DNA of 64,000 bases, from NCBI GenBank assembly GCA_947652605.1, contig OX393579.1:124001-188000 (forward strand). The letters are read 5' to 3'. This document shows positions 1 to 14,026 of the stretch, one piece after another; position 1 is the stretch's first letter, and each line of letters opens with the position of its first letter. The notes below the pieces were generated by a model. The model ran no database searches. It worked only from the letters and a program-made list of their open reading frames with translations, and was not told the origin of the DNA. This DNA is from Elmis aenea (Eukaryota; Arthropoda; Insecta; Coleoptera; Elmidae). The position numbers and the translations under genes were made by a program.

Positions 1-2329
1 AACCTTTTAAAATTATACTTTTACTAAATCGGTGTCTTTCCATCGTCCTTTACAAGAACAACCTATATAAAAAAATAAAAAAGCAATTCAACTTAATTTT
101 AAGTACCGAAATTAAAAAACGTTTACGTTAATTTAAATAAAAATTATGTGCCATTGTATTCGATCACAAAAACAATATACATATGTATGTATGCATTTTT
201 TATCGATTAAGGCATAATTTGTAGGAAAAAACGTTTTAAAAACAATTTTCAAGAACCCAAATCAAGTTGTTGCATATATCTAAGCATATCCCAAATGTAG
301 ATTACAAAAATTATTGTAAATTCATGCTGTTTCAGGTGATTACTAATTGATAACAGAAGGTTTATTTATTGGTACAGCAAAGCAAATTAATACTCTTGAA
401 AAATTTATAACATAATAAATTGATTAGGCATTTAAAAATCTATTACAAAACAAAGCGGTTCTTAATCAACGTCAAACGATATTTAAAATATTTAAATATT
501 CAATTTAAGCACCTATTTCTTCACCAAAAACAATAATTTACCTAGACCTATGTTCATTCTGTATAATTTTTTTTACACGCAGCATTTAAAATGCAAATCT
601 ATGGCGAAATCCAAGTTTTAAAAATTTAATTTATTTTAAGTTCATTGAATACTTTAAGACACCCAATAAAAGAAATGTTAACTGCAGTTGTTATACTAAT
701 TACATTTTTAAACAAATGGTAAAGTATCAAACATTATTTACTAAGCAAAATCGATTTACTAAAAATTATTCCATAAGAGTTCTTAAATCATTCGATAAAT
801 ACCATTATTTAGCTTTAATATACGATTTAATGTACAATAAAAAAAATGAGTGAACAGTACAATTACAAAGAACCAAATATAACGCAGGTCATTCTGACCT
901 TGTTCATACACAATTAACAAAGGAAAAAGCTTTATCGAAGCATTAGTTTCGAACAAATGCTAATCGAAACAAATTTGTTAGCATACTTATACAATTGTTT
1001 TTACATTTTCCATGCGATGAAAAAATAAATTAACGCCTTGAAATTAATTATCATTGCAAGCTTTTGTGAAATAACATTTGAATAATTGAAAACTTGCCGC
1101 AACAAAAAAAAAATTAGGAGCACTGAGGAGTTCATCGCCTTCAAAATTGAAAATACACCCACAGAAATTATGAGAGAATTGTGAAGCTAAATAATTTTTA
1201 TTGTTAAGGTAACCCACATACACAATTTCATTGTCAGATTATTGATTTCATCGCGATCTACACACAGACTTATCACGGCCGTTACGCATATTTTACAAAC
1301 GGCTTTTTACCGAACAAACTTGCAATTATTTGATATCATCGGTCTTTTCTGCACGAAGGAGTACTTGTCGGCGAACAATATATCACAGAAAATTAGTGCC
1401 CAGTCGTTAAGTAATTTTTTGCTTAAACGAATCAAGAAAGTAACTCACGCACCAAGGTCTTTCAGATTGAACGAAGTTGAGGAAATAATTTTAGACTTAA
1501 TTTTTAGTATAATCAGCACTTACACACATAGGAATAGGAGTGTTACGTGTTCCAAATCGTTGAGTGCACATTTTTCATTATTTTTAGACGTAGTTCTTTA
1601 AAGTCTCATGTTTAAAATTCAATTTTATAACAACAGAAACGGCATTTTTACAAACACACACAATATTTCTCACAGCGAAACAAGATAAATTTGACATTTT
1701 GACTTTGCTGTAAGTAGATTTTAATGAACTGACAATAACCTTTGGCTAATCTTCAAAACCTGCTTTTATCTCGGGTAGTTTTAAACAAACTATCTTTATT
1801 CCAACGGATTCTTGATTTTTTTTAAGGTACCTACTCACAGTAAATCAGAAAGTTTAAAATACTACGCTATTTCAAATAATTTTAGTATTGCCGTCCAAGA
1901 ATGCTTCCATTGCTTGAAACGTTATAAATTAGTGTTGGTATTCTGTACGACATGAAATTTAGTGAATATTAAACTTGGTTTTCGGTCGACCAATTTAAAC
2001 TAAAAGATTGTTTGGTAGCGATTACAAGTTGGAAGTGTGAATCTGTTGGCGCTTCTTGTGGTTTTCTCGACTTCTGCAGGATATATTATGTGGGTTTCTG
2101 TATAGCAGGACGACCGCGTGCGTAGAATATCTTACAGTCCTGTTGTGATTTGTTAACCACAGGGCGAAAGTTTTGTTTTAGTCTATCTCTACGTTTAATA
2201 TTATTACTGTTTAGTAAAATGAGTATTTTGTTATATGCGTGGCCAGAACAGTAAACGAACTGCCAAGAAGTTATAAAAATTATCGTTTATGTAGCACATG
2301 CCTGGTGAACAAAAGTTTGAAGACTTTAT
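1..2329. other. AT-rich non-coding stretch
   Basis: I see no gene, structured RNA or transposon end that I can support. The longest open frame (1242-1601, plus strand, 119 codons) begins with TTG, has no recognisable domain, and reads like random AT-rich sequence. The block at about 1990-2170 is richer in G and C than its surroundings and might be an exon or regulatory DNA, but no reading frame there is convincing. Confidence 0.5.
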
Positions 2330-2625
2330 TGCTACCAAAAAAAGCAAAGTTATATATTTGGAACTTTTCCAAAACTTTAGGGAGCTGTAAAAATTTATTT
2401 AGGCCGTTTTTGGACAAACTAAAGATGAAAATGCATTGCTTAGGGTGTTTTGAACATGTTTAGAATAATAAAGGCCATTGCAAGATTTTCCAATTTTTGC
2501 CAAACAAAAATGCACTTGAAACATTTTCAAAATTTTGAAGAGCTGTAAAAAAATTGTTTTAGGCCGTTTTTGAACCAACTAAAGGTGCAAATGCATTGCT
2601 TAAACGCTTAGAGTATCTTGAATAT
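2330..2625 (+). repeat. Diverged two-copy tandem duplication, period about 158 bp
   Basis: Two neighbouring segments share a run of landmarks in the same order: AGCTGTAAAAA, then TTTAGGCCGTTTTTG, then a CAACTAAAG-like word, then AAATGCATTGCTTA. The first copy has AGCTGTAA at 2383 and the second at 2541, giving the period. A CCAAA-rich lead-in precedes both copies. The copies differ by scattered substitutions and small indels, so the duplication is not recent. The short open frame over the first copy (2239-2463) is probably accidental. Confidence 0.7.
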
Positions 2626-5600
2626 TTTGTTTGGCACATTGTACTGATCACATGATCGGGTCTTCAAATATCGTTTTCTTTAGCATCATACAATTATCAG
2701 ATCGCACCAAATCAAATTCGGAATTAAATATCAAATAATTAATGGTTTAATTACAGTGACGAACCGACACGCATAAATAACAAATTGACACATTTAAAGA
2801 TCTCCGCGATAAATGTATGCATTAATCTTGAGAGTAAAGACTTTCGCAATACCAAAACGAAGATGCAGGCGAGTGGGCCAAGGTTTCGTTCAAAGAGGCT
2901 ATAGTTTAATCTTATCCAGCGAGTCCTAAAAGCGCCAACCGTGATGCAACGACGGTAATGACATATTGACTTAACATTCACCTGCGATTTCACTACGGCA
3001 CGCGAAAAATAACCGTGAAACACCAAAAATTATCGAGGATTCGCTATGCGTTATGCTGCTAAATGGAGCGTGTGATTCGTTGCAGTGCAAAAAGTCCCGC
3101 CGATGTTGGCGTAATAAATGATTTTAATAATTCACTAACGAAACAGAACTAATTACAAGGCGTTTACGTGAATGATAAATTAATGCCGTTTAAATATAGC
3201 GCTGTATTTACATGTAAAATAAATCGGGTCTCGTTAGGCATAATTTGTTACTTGAATTACTTTTGAAAATAGTTATGCGACTCCTATGATATTTTTTGTG
3301 CTGTTTTTCTGGCTAGTCCTACTTTCAACTCAATTTTTGGAAACAGTTTAAAAACTGCGGATATAATACTGTTTTCATATCTAAAAAACAATTTAGTGTA
3401 ATTATAATATTATACGAGGGGTGTTTTTTATATTCGCAGAATGAAAAAGATGATAAAATGTGATCGGGAAAACTTTTTTTTTTGTATCAGATAATCATTG
3501 TTAAACAAAAAAAACACAATTTCCGTGTTGACTGTCTTACTAGTTTATTTAAAAGCGCCAAACTATTTTTATAAAGGTCTAGGAAAATTAATTCAAAGAT
3601 CTAACAAATGTAGAGATGTTCGAGAAGAACATAAGTATTGAAAAACAAAATTATAAAACTTACATTTTCCGGCATCTTGCTACCCCAATCCGTAAATATA
3701 AAAACATCCCTGGTGGTCTAATATTATAGGTACGTTTTTTAAATTAATTACTAAAATAATTTTAACGTTAATTTTTTTTACATATTGTAGTTCATTGATT
3801 TCCTTAGTTAATTAATATCCCTGATAATAATAATTTTATACGGTTATTGGTTTGCTTAACTGCCAACCATCATCGTGTGTGTTTAACCCAGTCAAGCGTA
3901 TATGATATATCGTCTATTAAGGAAAATTGGGCGTGGGTTAATTGGATGAAATGTTGATTGGATATATCAAAGAATATATCTAACATGGTATGAGATCACT
4001 AGCACTGCTGAATTACGTTTCGTGCCCACATATGGAAGTGACATCATCGTGTCAAGTGAACATAGCTACAACCTTTAATTCCGAGTGCATTTAAAATATT
4101 CCTTGCCCTAGCTGCACATACTACTACTTTTCTTAATACCACATAAGAGTGAGACTGAATAACTACTAGACATTAAACAATTTGCGAGTTAACACTATAT
4201 TTCAAAATTCTGTTTAACAATCTAAAATATCCAAAGCGCATGCATTAAATTCATTTTGTTTATTTTGTCAGTGCACGAATTACATAATTCCACAACTTGC
4301 AATATGCTAAGTAACCAGTTGAAGGTTTGATGTTTAACTTACAAGAGCTCTTCGACGTTATTTAAATCTTTGATTGCACACTAACGTTGCAGAATTTGGT
4401 ATTCATGCTGTATTGGAATTTTTGTACATTCAAAAAGGTATGTATGAGGATTACACTCGATTTCGATATCAAATTGGGGTCGCCAGCTTTGCACTTCGCA
4501 TCACGTTTGCGACTTCATTATTTATTGGCGTAAATTTCTTACATAAATCTAGAATGTAATGAATGAAATTATCACCATTCATCTGCTACAATCACACAAC
4601 AGGAAGATTTATAATTAAATTTGAAATCCCGCGAGCTATGTCGCCGAACCGTTTAGGAGCTTCGCGGATTGGACGCCCTTGAAAAACAAAAATAGACAAA
4701 ATTGGAAACAAACGAAAATCCTTCAATATGCAACTGTCTCACACAGATGATGCGATTTTCATACATAAATCAATCGCAGATCAGGACGAAGCGTGAAGCG
4801 AGGTTTTGGATTATTTTGCGAAGCCTTCCGAAAATTTTGATTGAAAGAAAATATCGCAAGTTCTGTGTTTTCAGCGAGAAGATGATTACGAAAGTTAATA
4901 TGCAAAAAAAATTATATCTGGACTTTCTTCAAGATTTGGAAATCGAAAACAGTAACAATTGGAAATCATATCTGCAGCTTTTTAGAATCCCTACGTGAGT
5001 GTTTTTCCAAATTTAAAGAACAAGTATTGGGTACAAAATTCCGAGTAAAAGAAAATCCAACAGAATTGGTGGCAGTGGAATATAATAAGTTTGGGAACCG
5101 CTGCTATAAAAGAATAACCTGTGGATTTAGGGAATCCGTTAAAATAATTATGTTGAATTTGTCCAAATGGCAAAACCGACAGCGTCAAATATATACGAAC
5201 TTTTAAGATAAAATTGACAGCAACATTTTGTCCAAGTGTACAAAGCCGGTCGATTTTTGACTGCACACAAATTTTTTTCATCATTTTTTCAGTTACATCC
5301 AGTAAACATATATACACGATCTACATACAATATTATTTTATCGTACCTTTGCTTAAGAATTTTTGGCTAAAACTCATTAGTTTAAGTGCAATTACTTAAT
5401 AATATTCGTCAAGATGAAAATCCACGATGGCTTCCATTTTGTACAAAAACAAATGCTACACCCTAATTAAAATGGCGTCATAACTGTGTTATCATCAGTC
5501 GTTATCAGTAGCATTCGTCGCGCCCGTACTGTAAGCACAACGAGCCCAAAGCCTTATCATACTTTAATTAAATACGCAGCTAAAATTACTGTTGTTTGTT

Positions 5601-8600
5601 TTGGTTTCGTTTTAGTTTGTAATACTATTTCAATGAACGGCGGCATTCAATTTCTTGAATGCGACGCGAAGTGAGATAACATTCATTTCGTTTCGGGATG
5701 ACTGTAATGCATTTGCCGAGGATGAAATTTTATGTACGCTTTATTGAAAATTCGATGTACGAAAAAGATGTCGCAGACTAGTATTACATTGTCTCTGTCT
5801 GCCATCGAATTGACTGTCATGTGGAATCGTGTGATACCGATTCAGTTGTTTTGTTTTTCCGTATTGCTATGTTTCTTTTCAACTGCTAACCGTTGTTTCA
5901 CTCACTGACGTATTTAAATGAAGATTTACTTTATGATATTGTTTGTGAAGCGTGCTGAAAAGATGCCAAACACGCCGTAACGTGATTAAATCAGACCACA
6001 ACATTTACAATTAAATCCTACAAAAAAACATCACACTTTAAACTTTTTTTCCAGAAATTCTTTAAATTTTTTCTAACATTTTTTTCAAAAAGGGGAACGC
6101 GGGAAACCATGGGGTATTTAACGTTTCAGTACTTATATTTTTAATCAAATAAGGCAATATTTTCGTGTTTGTGCTACCAATCCCTTTATTATTAAATAAA
6201 GAACTGAAAACGATTTTTTGATAATAATTTAGTAATAATAATTCAAAAATAGTTGAAAGACTGTCCAACATTTCTACAAGAGATGCTTCGCAAATGAAAA
6301 TAAGTGATTCGTAATAAACCTAATCATGTTATTGAACAAATCACCTACCTAGATCATTTATTAAAAAATGGACCAATGAGAAATTGTCTTCAAATAATTA
6401 TTATATTTTGATGATTATAAAAAATTACGGTGATATTATAGCGTGAGTAGTAAAATTAAGAAAAAAGCAACACAGTTACGCATGTATCCACATATTTTCC
6501 AGCTAACTACTTAAAGTTTGATGAACTCTGTTATTTACCTTGCTTATGTTTGAAAAGCAAACCTCCTAGTTTGAATATAATTGGCTGCTACGAAACCGTG
6601 TTTTGTTTTAAGTTGATATTACACAAGCAGTTCATGAAAATTTAACGATAACACTAACTGTATGACTTCTGCAGTTATCATATCAAGTTAACTAGTATGG
6701 GTATAGTAAATATACGATTACAGGTGCATAATTACATAAATAAATGAACATCACTAAAACAACATAAGTTTTGAAGACATGAGATTACAACCACTACATT
6801 TTTATTATAAAAAAATAGTTTGTTAACATTTCACACAAATTAACTACATGTTTTTTAAAGAATTCGTCTTTGAAAATTAAACTTAATAATTAATCAACAT
6901 AAATCTTGATAATATTAGTATCTATAAACACGTTCTAACAGTTTAACGCGTTATAAAAAAAACTTTAGAGAAAAGCTTGAATATTTTTTACTCAGTGGAG
7001 TACAATGTTATTAAAACAATTTGGTTCCATTATTTTGGTCGTTAATAAAAGTCCATTTAACTAAAATTATAGCCACTACAATAATACGTATAATGTACAA
7101 TAACAAAATGCTTTGTACACAAAAAAGCTTCAAATGGAATGAAACAGCTGTCCGTCATAAATTACTAAAACGAAATAATGTACCATGATTACAAAACACT
7201 ACATTAATTGAATGGTCTAATAACGACCTCTCAATAATTTGACTAACTTAAAAAAATTCAAATACAAACAAATTTAAAAAAAATACGCGATTATGTCAAT
7301 AAATGCAAAAATAAATTGATACAAATGCAAGTCTACGATCTGTACGGTGAGTGATTGAAATCGTCACAAATGAATAATTAGTAAGCACAGTAAAATTGTT
7401 TTTCTTGGGGATAAAAAAAGGAGACGTAAGGTATTGTATGTTACCACTACACACAAAACCATTTACTTTTTTATTATCCTACAAACGCTTTGAAGAAACA
7501 AACCAGTTATAATAGAATCATTTCGCTACTCAAAAGATTCCGACCCAAACGTCATAATTACGGCAATGGCCAACTTTGTCATCGCACACCGTGTAACAAG
7601 ATTATTTTGCGTTTTTATAAACTGGAAAAACACTGGGCGCAAACAGCAACGTATAAAGTAAATTCGGTATTGCTTAGCAATTAAATTTGAGAGTTGGGAC
7701 TTCGGTAACGAGTTTAGTATTCGTCCGCTGAACGGTTGGTCACACTGCGTTTAAACCCATTTTCAAACTCTTGTCCCTTTTGTTGTTTCCAGTCCACCCG
7801 GAGCTTTGGAAATCGCGAAATAGTCGAATCGAGAAGAGAAATAAAGGCCATGACGTATTGTCCAGTAGCCGAATACGTATAATGTTAAGGGTTAAAAGCG
7901 GAAAGGCGCATAAAATGGCTTGAAAAGATCTAAAATCGTTAATACCTGAACTTTACCAACGATTACAGATAATTTAAAGTTAAATCCTGAAGCAATTTTC
8001 AGTATAAACTTGACGATAATTAAATTATTAGACTTCAAATACGTAAGAAGTCTCTATATTACAGTGACTTAGGTGAAACTACTCTATACTTACACCCAAA
8101 TAATACTGCTGTCTGTATAAACAACAAACACAATGAACCACACTTCATCGGCCAAAAAATTTTTTAACTCTGCTGTTTCAAGGATAAGATACAAAACCTT
8201 GCAATCAAAAAGCCCTTCAGGCTTTGAGCCAATTACAAATTTTAAACCCAGATTATAACCACCGCATAGTTATAAAAGAAAAGCAGGAAAGTTAAAGAAC
8301 TTTACTTCGCCAGGACTAATTAGGACAAGTTACATTTGAAACAAAAGCACTTGAACTAATAGGGCAAACAAAGATTTAAAATTTTGTAACCATTATCTCT
8401 ACTCCGCACATAAAGCAAGAGAAAAATCTTGGCAAACAATATCCGAAACTAAAATTACAAGTGAAGCTGAATATTGTGAATTTTTTTTAAACAAGACAAA
8501 ACGTACTAGCTTTGAAGAATAAAAAATTATAATTACACTGTAATTTGTCTTTCATTTGAAGCGAGAGGGCATCGAATTATTTCTAATTAGAACCAAACTA

Positions 8601-9313
8601 AGCCTTACAGCGGATGGGATTAAACACAAAAATAACAATAAAGGAAAATAAGCCAATGGAAAAAAACTTATCCACCAAAGCACATCTACTGTAAAATGAA
8701 CACTTTAATAAACCTTCCTTTGAGCGAAGATTATCAACTGTTCTAGTCCACGTTAACTCCACCGTAGTGCTTTTTTTGGGGTTCTGCATGTTTTTTTAAC
8801 TGCTACGATTCGCCAATTGTATATTTAACTGAAATTTCCGACATTCAAGCTTTAACAACTTTAATCTTAGTTTCTGAACTAAATTGGCGTTTTTGCAAAT
8901 GCTCTTTGAAACAACATCTTAAACAGTTTCATCTCGTAACGAAGTATTCGGCAACGCAACGATTTTGAATTGATTTTTTTCACACGTTATCCACAAAAGT
9001 ACAGAATAGAATTAGAGGATTCAAGAGGACAACCAAGAAATCACAAGTTGTTCCTTAAGACGACAAAACACTAAATATTAAAGTCAAAACCAAATTCTAT
9101 AAATCACATGAGTATTATTTTTTAAATTTTTTAACAATTAATTAATATGCAGGTTTCAATTTCTTACAGTAACTATACCCGTACAACGATACAAAGTTCC
9201 CAGACTGACATTTCGTACTTCGTTGGCAAGACTTTACAAATCATTCTAGTTTATTGAAAATTTAGGAGCTTTCCAAGAAAATTGGGTCATGATTTATGCG
9301 GCACATTCGAGAA
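2626..9313. other. Long AT-rich non-coding stretch
   Basis: No supportable gene. At 3414-3440 the sequence ACGAGGGGTGTTTTTTATAT resembles a mariner-type transposon end, but I found no partner end. About 2751-3230, 4620-4900, 5400-5760 and 7690-7880 have more varied, GC-richer sequence than the surroundings and could be conserved regulatory DNA or unrecognised exons. Small open frames at 2751-3026 (minus), 4702-4998 (plus) and 5486-5674 (plus) match no family I know. Confidence 0.45.
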
Positions 9314-9719
9314 CTACAAATAAAAATTATGTTGGCACATTTCGCAAACATATTCGCGTAGTCGATCACCCACGAAATACGTGAATCCACCGGCTGCCAA
9401 CAAATTTATTATAACATACTCAAAGGTCCTTAAACTTCGCATTATTCCGATACATTTTCGACCAATAAATCTTGGATTCTTTAGCGATCGTTCGACGTGA
9501 ATAGACGACAATAAGTTTAACAACTATACGTACATTTATTTTTACTATTTTATGATCTTTCTCGATCCAGGAGGCAGCTTGATGTGGTTTTCCATCAACT
9601 GATGCACCAGACACATCGAAATAATTGTTTTTAGGGCGCAACTCTTTCGCGATTTCGTACGAATATGTACACAAAAAAAACTGCAATTTCAATAAGTGCT
9701 GATACAGAATCTGCCACAT
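9314..9719 (-). CDS. Doubtful small protein-coding region, unrecognised
   Basis: Two minus-strand frames overlap here. One runs from an ATG at 9719 for 99 codons to 9420. The other, in a different frame, ends at 9314 with a hydrophobic stretch (VIINLLAAGGFTYFVG) followed by a Cys-containing tail. The ATG at 9719 sits in a Kozak-like AAACA context. Residues about 28-60 of the first frame (RPKNNYFDVSGASVDGKP and on) look less random than typical AT-rich noise. A GTAAAA-type donor lies inside, so a spliced two-exon reading is conceivable, as is a decayed gene with a frameshift. I do not recognise the product. It could equally be chance open sequence. Confidence 0.22.
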
Positions 9720-12700
9720 TGTTTAAGACACGTTTAACACAGACTTTACGAGAAAAAAAGAACGACGGTTGCCGCAAAGAGAAACAATAACGCATTGTAG
9801 AAAAAAATTATGGGAAATAACAGACACGAAAGTCAATTCGTTGCAAAAAAAATATGTTTAATATAAAAATAAAAGAATCAAGTCTCAGTGCATTCAGGAA
9901 GAAAAACTAAGGCCTGGTTGCACTGGTGTTAAAATACAAGTTAATCCCTAAAACCAGGGAATATTAGCGCCAAATTTGCCTAGTTCTAGGGCAAACGTAG
10001 TTTAATTCCGGGGTTAATCCTAGGTTTAGCTTTTATGTAATCAAGCCTTAGTGGTTTAAGACCTTTGAACTTAATTGCAAAAAATGATTTTAAATATATC
10101 TAAGGCTACTTCCACATAAACAGTGTCTCCGTATTGAATACTAAGATTGCTTACACCAAAGCTAAAACATTGCAAAAAAAAAAAAACTCAAAATGTGGAT
10201 GCCCAAATTTTCCAAATTTTGATGTCCAACTGTTCCAATTTTTTTTTTTTCAAAAATATTGATTGGTTACGAAGCCTGGGTATTTCCTCGGGCCTTCCTA
10301 CAAACCCATAGTCAAGGATCAAAACCCAATGTACTACGGGATGACCCCTGATGGCTACATTTTTTTGACAAAACAAATCTCTGACAAAAACGCACCCTAA
10401 AAAATCTGTCATTACTTCACAGTATCACTCAATTTTCATTGTTGTCAGACGTAGAGGCCATTTGTTATTCGGGCATTCCGCGCCGGACATTGAACAGTGA
10501 ATAATTCACTTCCGGTTACTTTGTTATACGGTAGTGCAATTCGATAATCGAAAACTGTGAGGCATACGATCAGGATGTATGCACAACACAGTTAGGTACA
10601 CAAACAAAGCCGACGTTAAAAAGCCAATTTCACAATGAAAACCAATCATAATGTAATTTAACCGCAATTAATTATACCAAAACATGATAGCCACCACAGC
10701 TACAACTAAACTGAATGAGATTACACTTAAATTCAACAAAAATATTTGATAATAGTCGTAATAACAGGCACAATAATTTTGATTTGCGATTTTGTTGCCA
10801 CGTATCACTTTCTTTTGTAGTTGCTGCTTTTAAGCACTTTTTTGTTGCTGAAAATTGTTGAGAAAATTTATAGTTTGTTAAGTAACGAAGTCTGTAAATT
10901 TTTTAAAGGCCAAATGAAGCTACGAACTGAAATAAAATCAGTCGAAAAACGTGCACTGCAATTTAGTATAGTAAATAAATAAATAAAAACTTGGGGAGGT
11001 TTAAGTTTAAACATCTAACATTAAAACGTTGATGTAATGACAACAGAAATAATTTTTATCCATGTCTTAAAACATTTTTGTTTATATTACGTTAACTTTT
11101 TAAAATTGTTGCAAAAATTCCCTACTTCAAATACTCAAATCCGTTTAGGTATCTGCAATACATTTAAAAATATAAAACAACGATTGTCTATTCTCATCGC
11201 TGTTGCAAACAAAATCTACTAAATATTTTTATCTCGAAAGCTTTTTGACTTGAAATGTTATGTAAATATTTCAGTTTAAAAATATGAGTCCATTAAAACG
11301 CGAGAAATTTTTAACAAAACAAAACAAACACATCAAATACTGGGTATAAATTTGATTATTTTTTAACTAACAACAATTAACGATTAAAATTTTACAAAGC
11401 TTTACAAAGCTACAACATTTTTACACCAACAAACTAAACCAGATTTAATCACCTCAGAGACAGACGCATTTTTGTACCTTGTAGCTGCTAAATATTTTGT
11501 TTGTCCATTGATTACAAAAATAATCTTTAAATTTCAAAATATGCTGCGCATTTTTCATGTACCTGGTAATTAAATTAGCACTCCATATATATGATCGGTT
11601 TTATTGCCTCTTGACTAATACAAAGTTAATTTAAACTTCATACCAACAATATGCACGTTAACACGTGTTACGTATGTACGAGTATGTGAAATGAAACGTA
11701 ACAATCCCATAATTTTTAATAACGATACTTGAACTGATTCAATAAACACAGATTTTTATTTCTAGAAGATAGTTAATTAAAAAAACAACCATCTAGAACT
11801 AGCAGCTAATCAGAAATTGTCATATGTACGTCACAAAATTATTTAAAATAATAATTTACGTCCAACAAGTAACTGTTCTGTCCTATTTAGAATCAAAATA
11901 CATTCAGCGAATTCTTTACAGATGCAATAACAGAGCGTTTGAGGGTATCCAGTACAACGCTATTAGATACATTAATATAATAAAAAAAAGGCACTGCGAG
12001 TTGGCTAAATAACTTTCTCAAATACATGAAACGTCAGTTTATAGTTTTATACACCAATTATTGTTTTAATAATACAAATGGGCAGCTGCTGTACAATTTG
12101 TAAGTAATAAATTACAAACTTTATTCATAACACTGCTAAACTTTTATTAGCTTGTTTACTCTACAAAACGTATTCGACGAACTAATATACTCCAAACTAT
12201 TTAGTAGGCAATACCGTCGCTTGCATCTGAACTATAAAAGAATTATTACAAAACAACCCAACGCAACTCGCGTAATTGTAACGTTGAAACAATTCGTTTC
12301 ACAATAAAGATAACATTATTCGCAGATTAAGGATAGCTTACTTTCAAGGTGGCTTCACTTTGTAAATTATGTTTAAATAAACACATTTACATATCTTTCG
12401 GTAACAATGAGGAGATACGGGCTGCATGTTAAGGGAAGGAAAAACGGTTAAATTGTGTTATTACATGCTCTGTGCATTTTAATTGTCCCATGGAAGCTTT
12501 CAAATAACAACAATGTGAGTTGGGTTGTATAAGGCGAAGTTAACATTATTGTAAAATGATAAATTAGTTTTAAAAGGTCTTTTTCAGAATTTTTTCAATT
12601 AAAAGGGGCAGCTAAGTTATAGAGAATCACTTGGTCTTTATTTTAATTCAAAAAGTAACTAGGGTATGCCATACAATGCGATTTTAAACCATTTTTCCTC

Positions 12701-13869
12701 TCTAAAGAGAAATACCTAATAAACAAAAAAAAAACTATCAAGACTGATAGGTACAGATTCAAAAAACAATATAAGAGACCCATCAGGTCCCTTTATACGA
12801 ATAATAAAATAAATTTTGATTTGATTAAGTGATAATATAAAAAAGACTACATCTGATCCTGTACTACATTCTTGGAAAAAAGATAAGCGATTCATAATTA
12901 AGCTCAGGTATATTGATGATGACAAAAATTGTTTTTTATTAATCCTACGTTACAATTTCAAAAAGTTCTGAGCCCGTTTTTCTGTACAAGCGCATTTTTT
13001 AAACAAATTTTTAAGTATTTGGACAAGATTTAGGTACACACAGGCTTAACATTAGCTAACACGTGACTGCAAAATGCATAAGGGTTAACAATTAATTAAA
13101 ACAAATGGGTTTTTACACCAAAGCTACTGCCCCCAAAGAAAGTGTTTTTCAACGCGCCACATTAAATATTGAAAAAGCAATTTGCCCAAAAATCGATTGG
13201 TCCTAGCGTAAATGGTTGAATTGGTGCTAAAAACAAGGATTTCCAAAAACATTGCCGTTTTTTAACACTCAAAATTCAAACCGGTACAAGATTTTTTTAT
13301 AGATAATATAAGGATCTTAACTTAAAACTTTTTTATTTTAGAAAAAATATTACTCCAATAATTTAAGCATTTATGCACCTTTTAACACAAAAATTGCTGG
13401 GATTTTCCGAGAATTAGGTCAATATTTTAAATATTTTCTGTTTAAGAAGTACATATACATCCAGCTTTCTTCATGAAGCCTCTTATAATTTCAACACTAC
13501 AGTTTTATATATAACACAAGAACAGAGTAAAAATAATTGCCTCCTTAGAAAACACAAGTCACAAAGTATTTTCTGAAGTACAATAGTGTGATAACTCTCA
13601 CATTATTGGGTCTCCTACTTCCATCTACAACAATGACACTCAACCTGAGGGCGTTAGTTTGATGAACTGCAGCCAGCACAATTTATTACAAAAAAATTGA
13701 AAATACGAAAATAAATAAACAAAAAACTTATCACATCCAGAATATTAATTTTTAATTACGACCGATAACTTTAAAAAATTAAGTAAATAATGTAGTAGTT
13801 TAACTGAATTATTTAACATTCAAATTGGTAATTTGTTAGTAATTATATTTTTTCTACTAAAAACGTAAC
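9720..13869. other. AT-rich non-coding stretch
   Basis: No gene that I can support. The block 9911-10060 starts with GGCCTGGTTGCACTGGTG, a form often seen at transposon ends, and has a G/C-richer inner part (CCAGGG, GGGGTTAATCC), but the opposite end was not found. Runs of A or T flank 10167-10250. The minus-strand open frame 10188-10412 and the plus frames 11037-11222 and 11824-12012 carry no recognisable domain. Confidence 0.45.
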
Positions 13870-14010
13870 TCGTCTCTTGATCTAAATAGTAACTAAAACT
13901 TCAATTCAATCTAGTTTAGTCAAATTTTAGTCACTAAAGAAAATCTTATTTTAAAAAACTTCAGATTTCGTCATGGTTAGAAAAAAACTAGGGCTTTTTC
14001 TGTGTAAACC
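13870..14010. repeat. Diverged fragment of the repeat family also present at 51152-51740
   Basis: The block around 13880-13940 (TCTAAATAGTAAC, then AATCTAGTTTAGTCAAATTT, then AGTCACTA) closely parallels 51330-51385 in the same order and orientation. No terminal inverted repeat is visible here, so this is probably a truncated copy. Confidence 0.55.
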
Positions 14011-14026
14011 AGACCTAGGAGAGAGC

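Noticed and set aside
1242..1601. 119-codon plus-strand open frame
   Set aside because: It starts with TTG, has no recognisable motif, and is compatible with chance in AT-rich DNA.
3414..3440. Possible mariner end ACGAGGGGTGTTTTTTATAT
   Set aside because: No opposite end or transposase sequence was found nearby, so it is not called as an element.
9911..10060. Possible transposon end GGCCTGGTTGCACTGGTG
   Set aside because: No inverted partner or target duplication was found in the surrounding kilobases.
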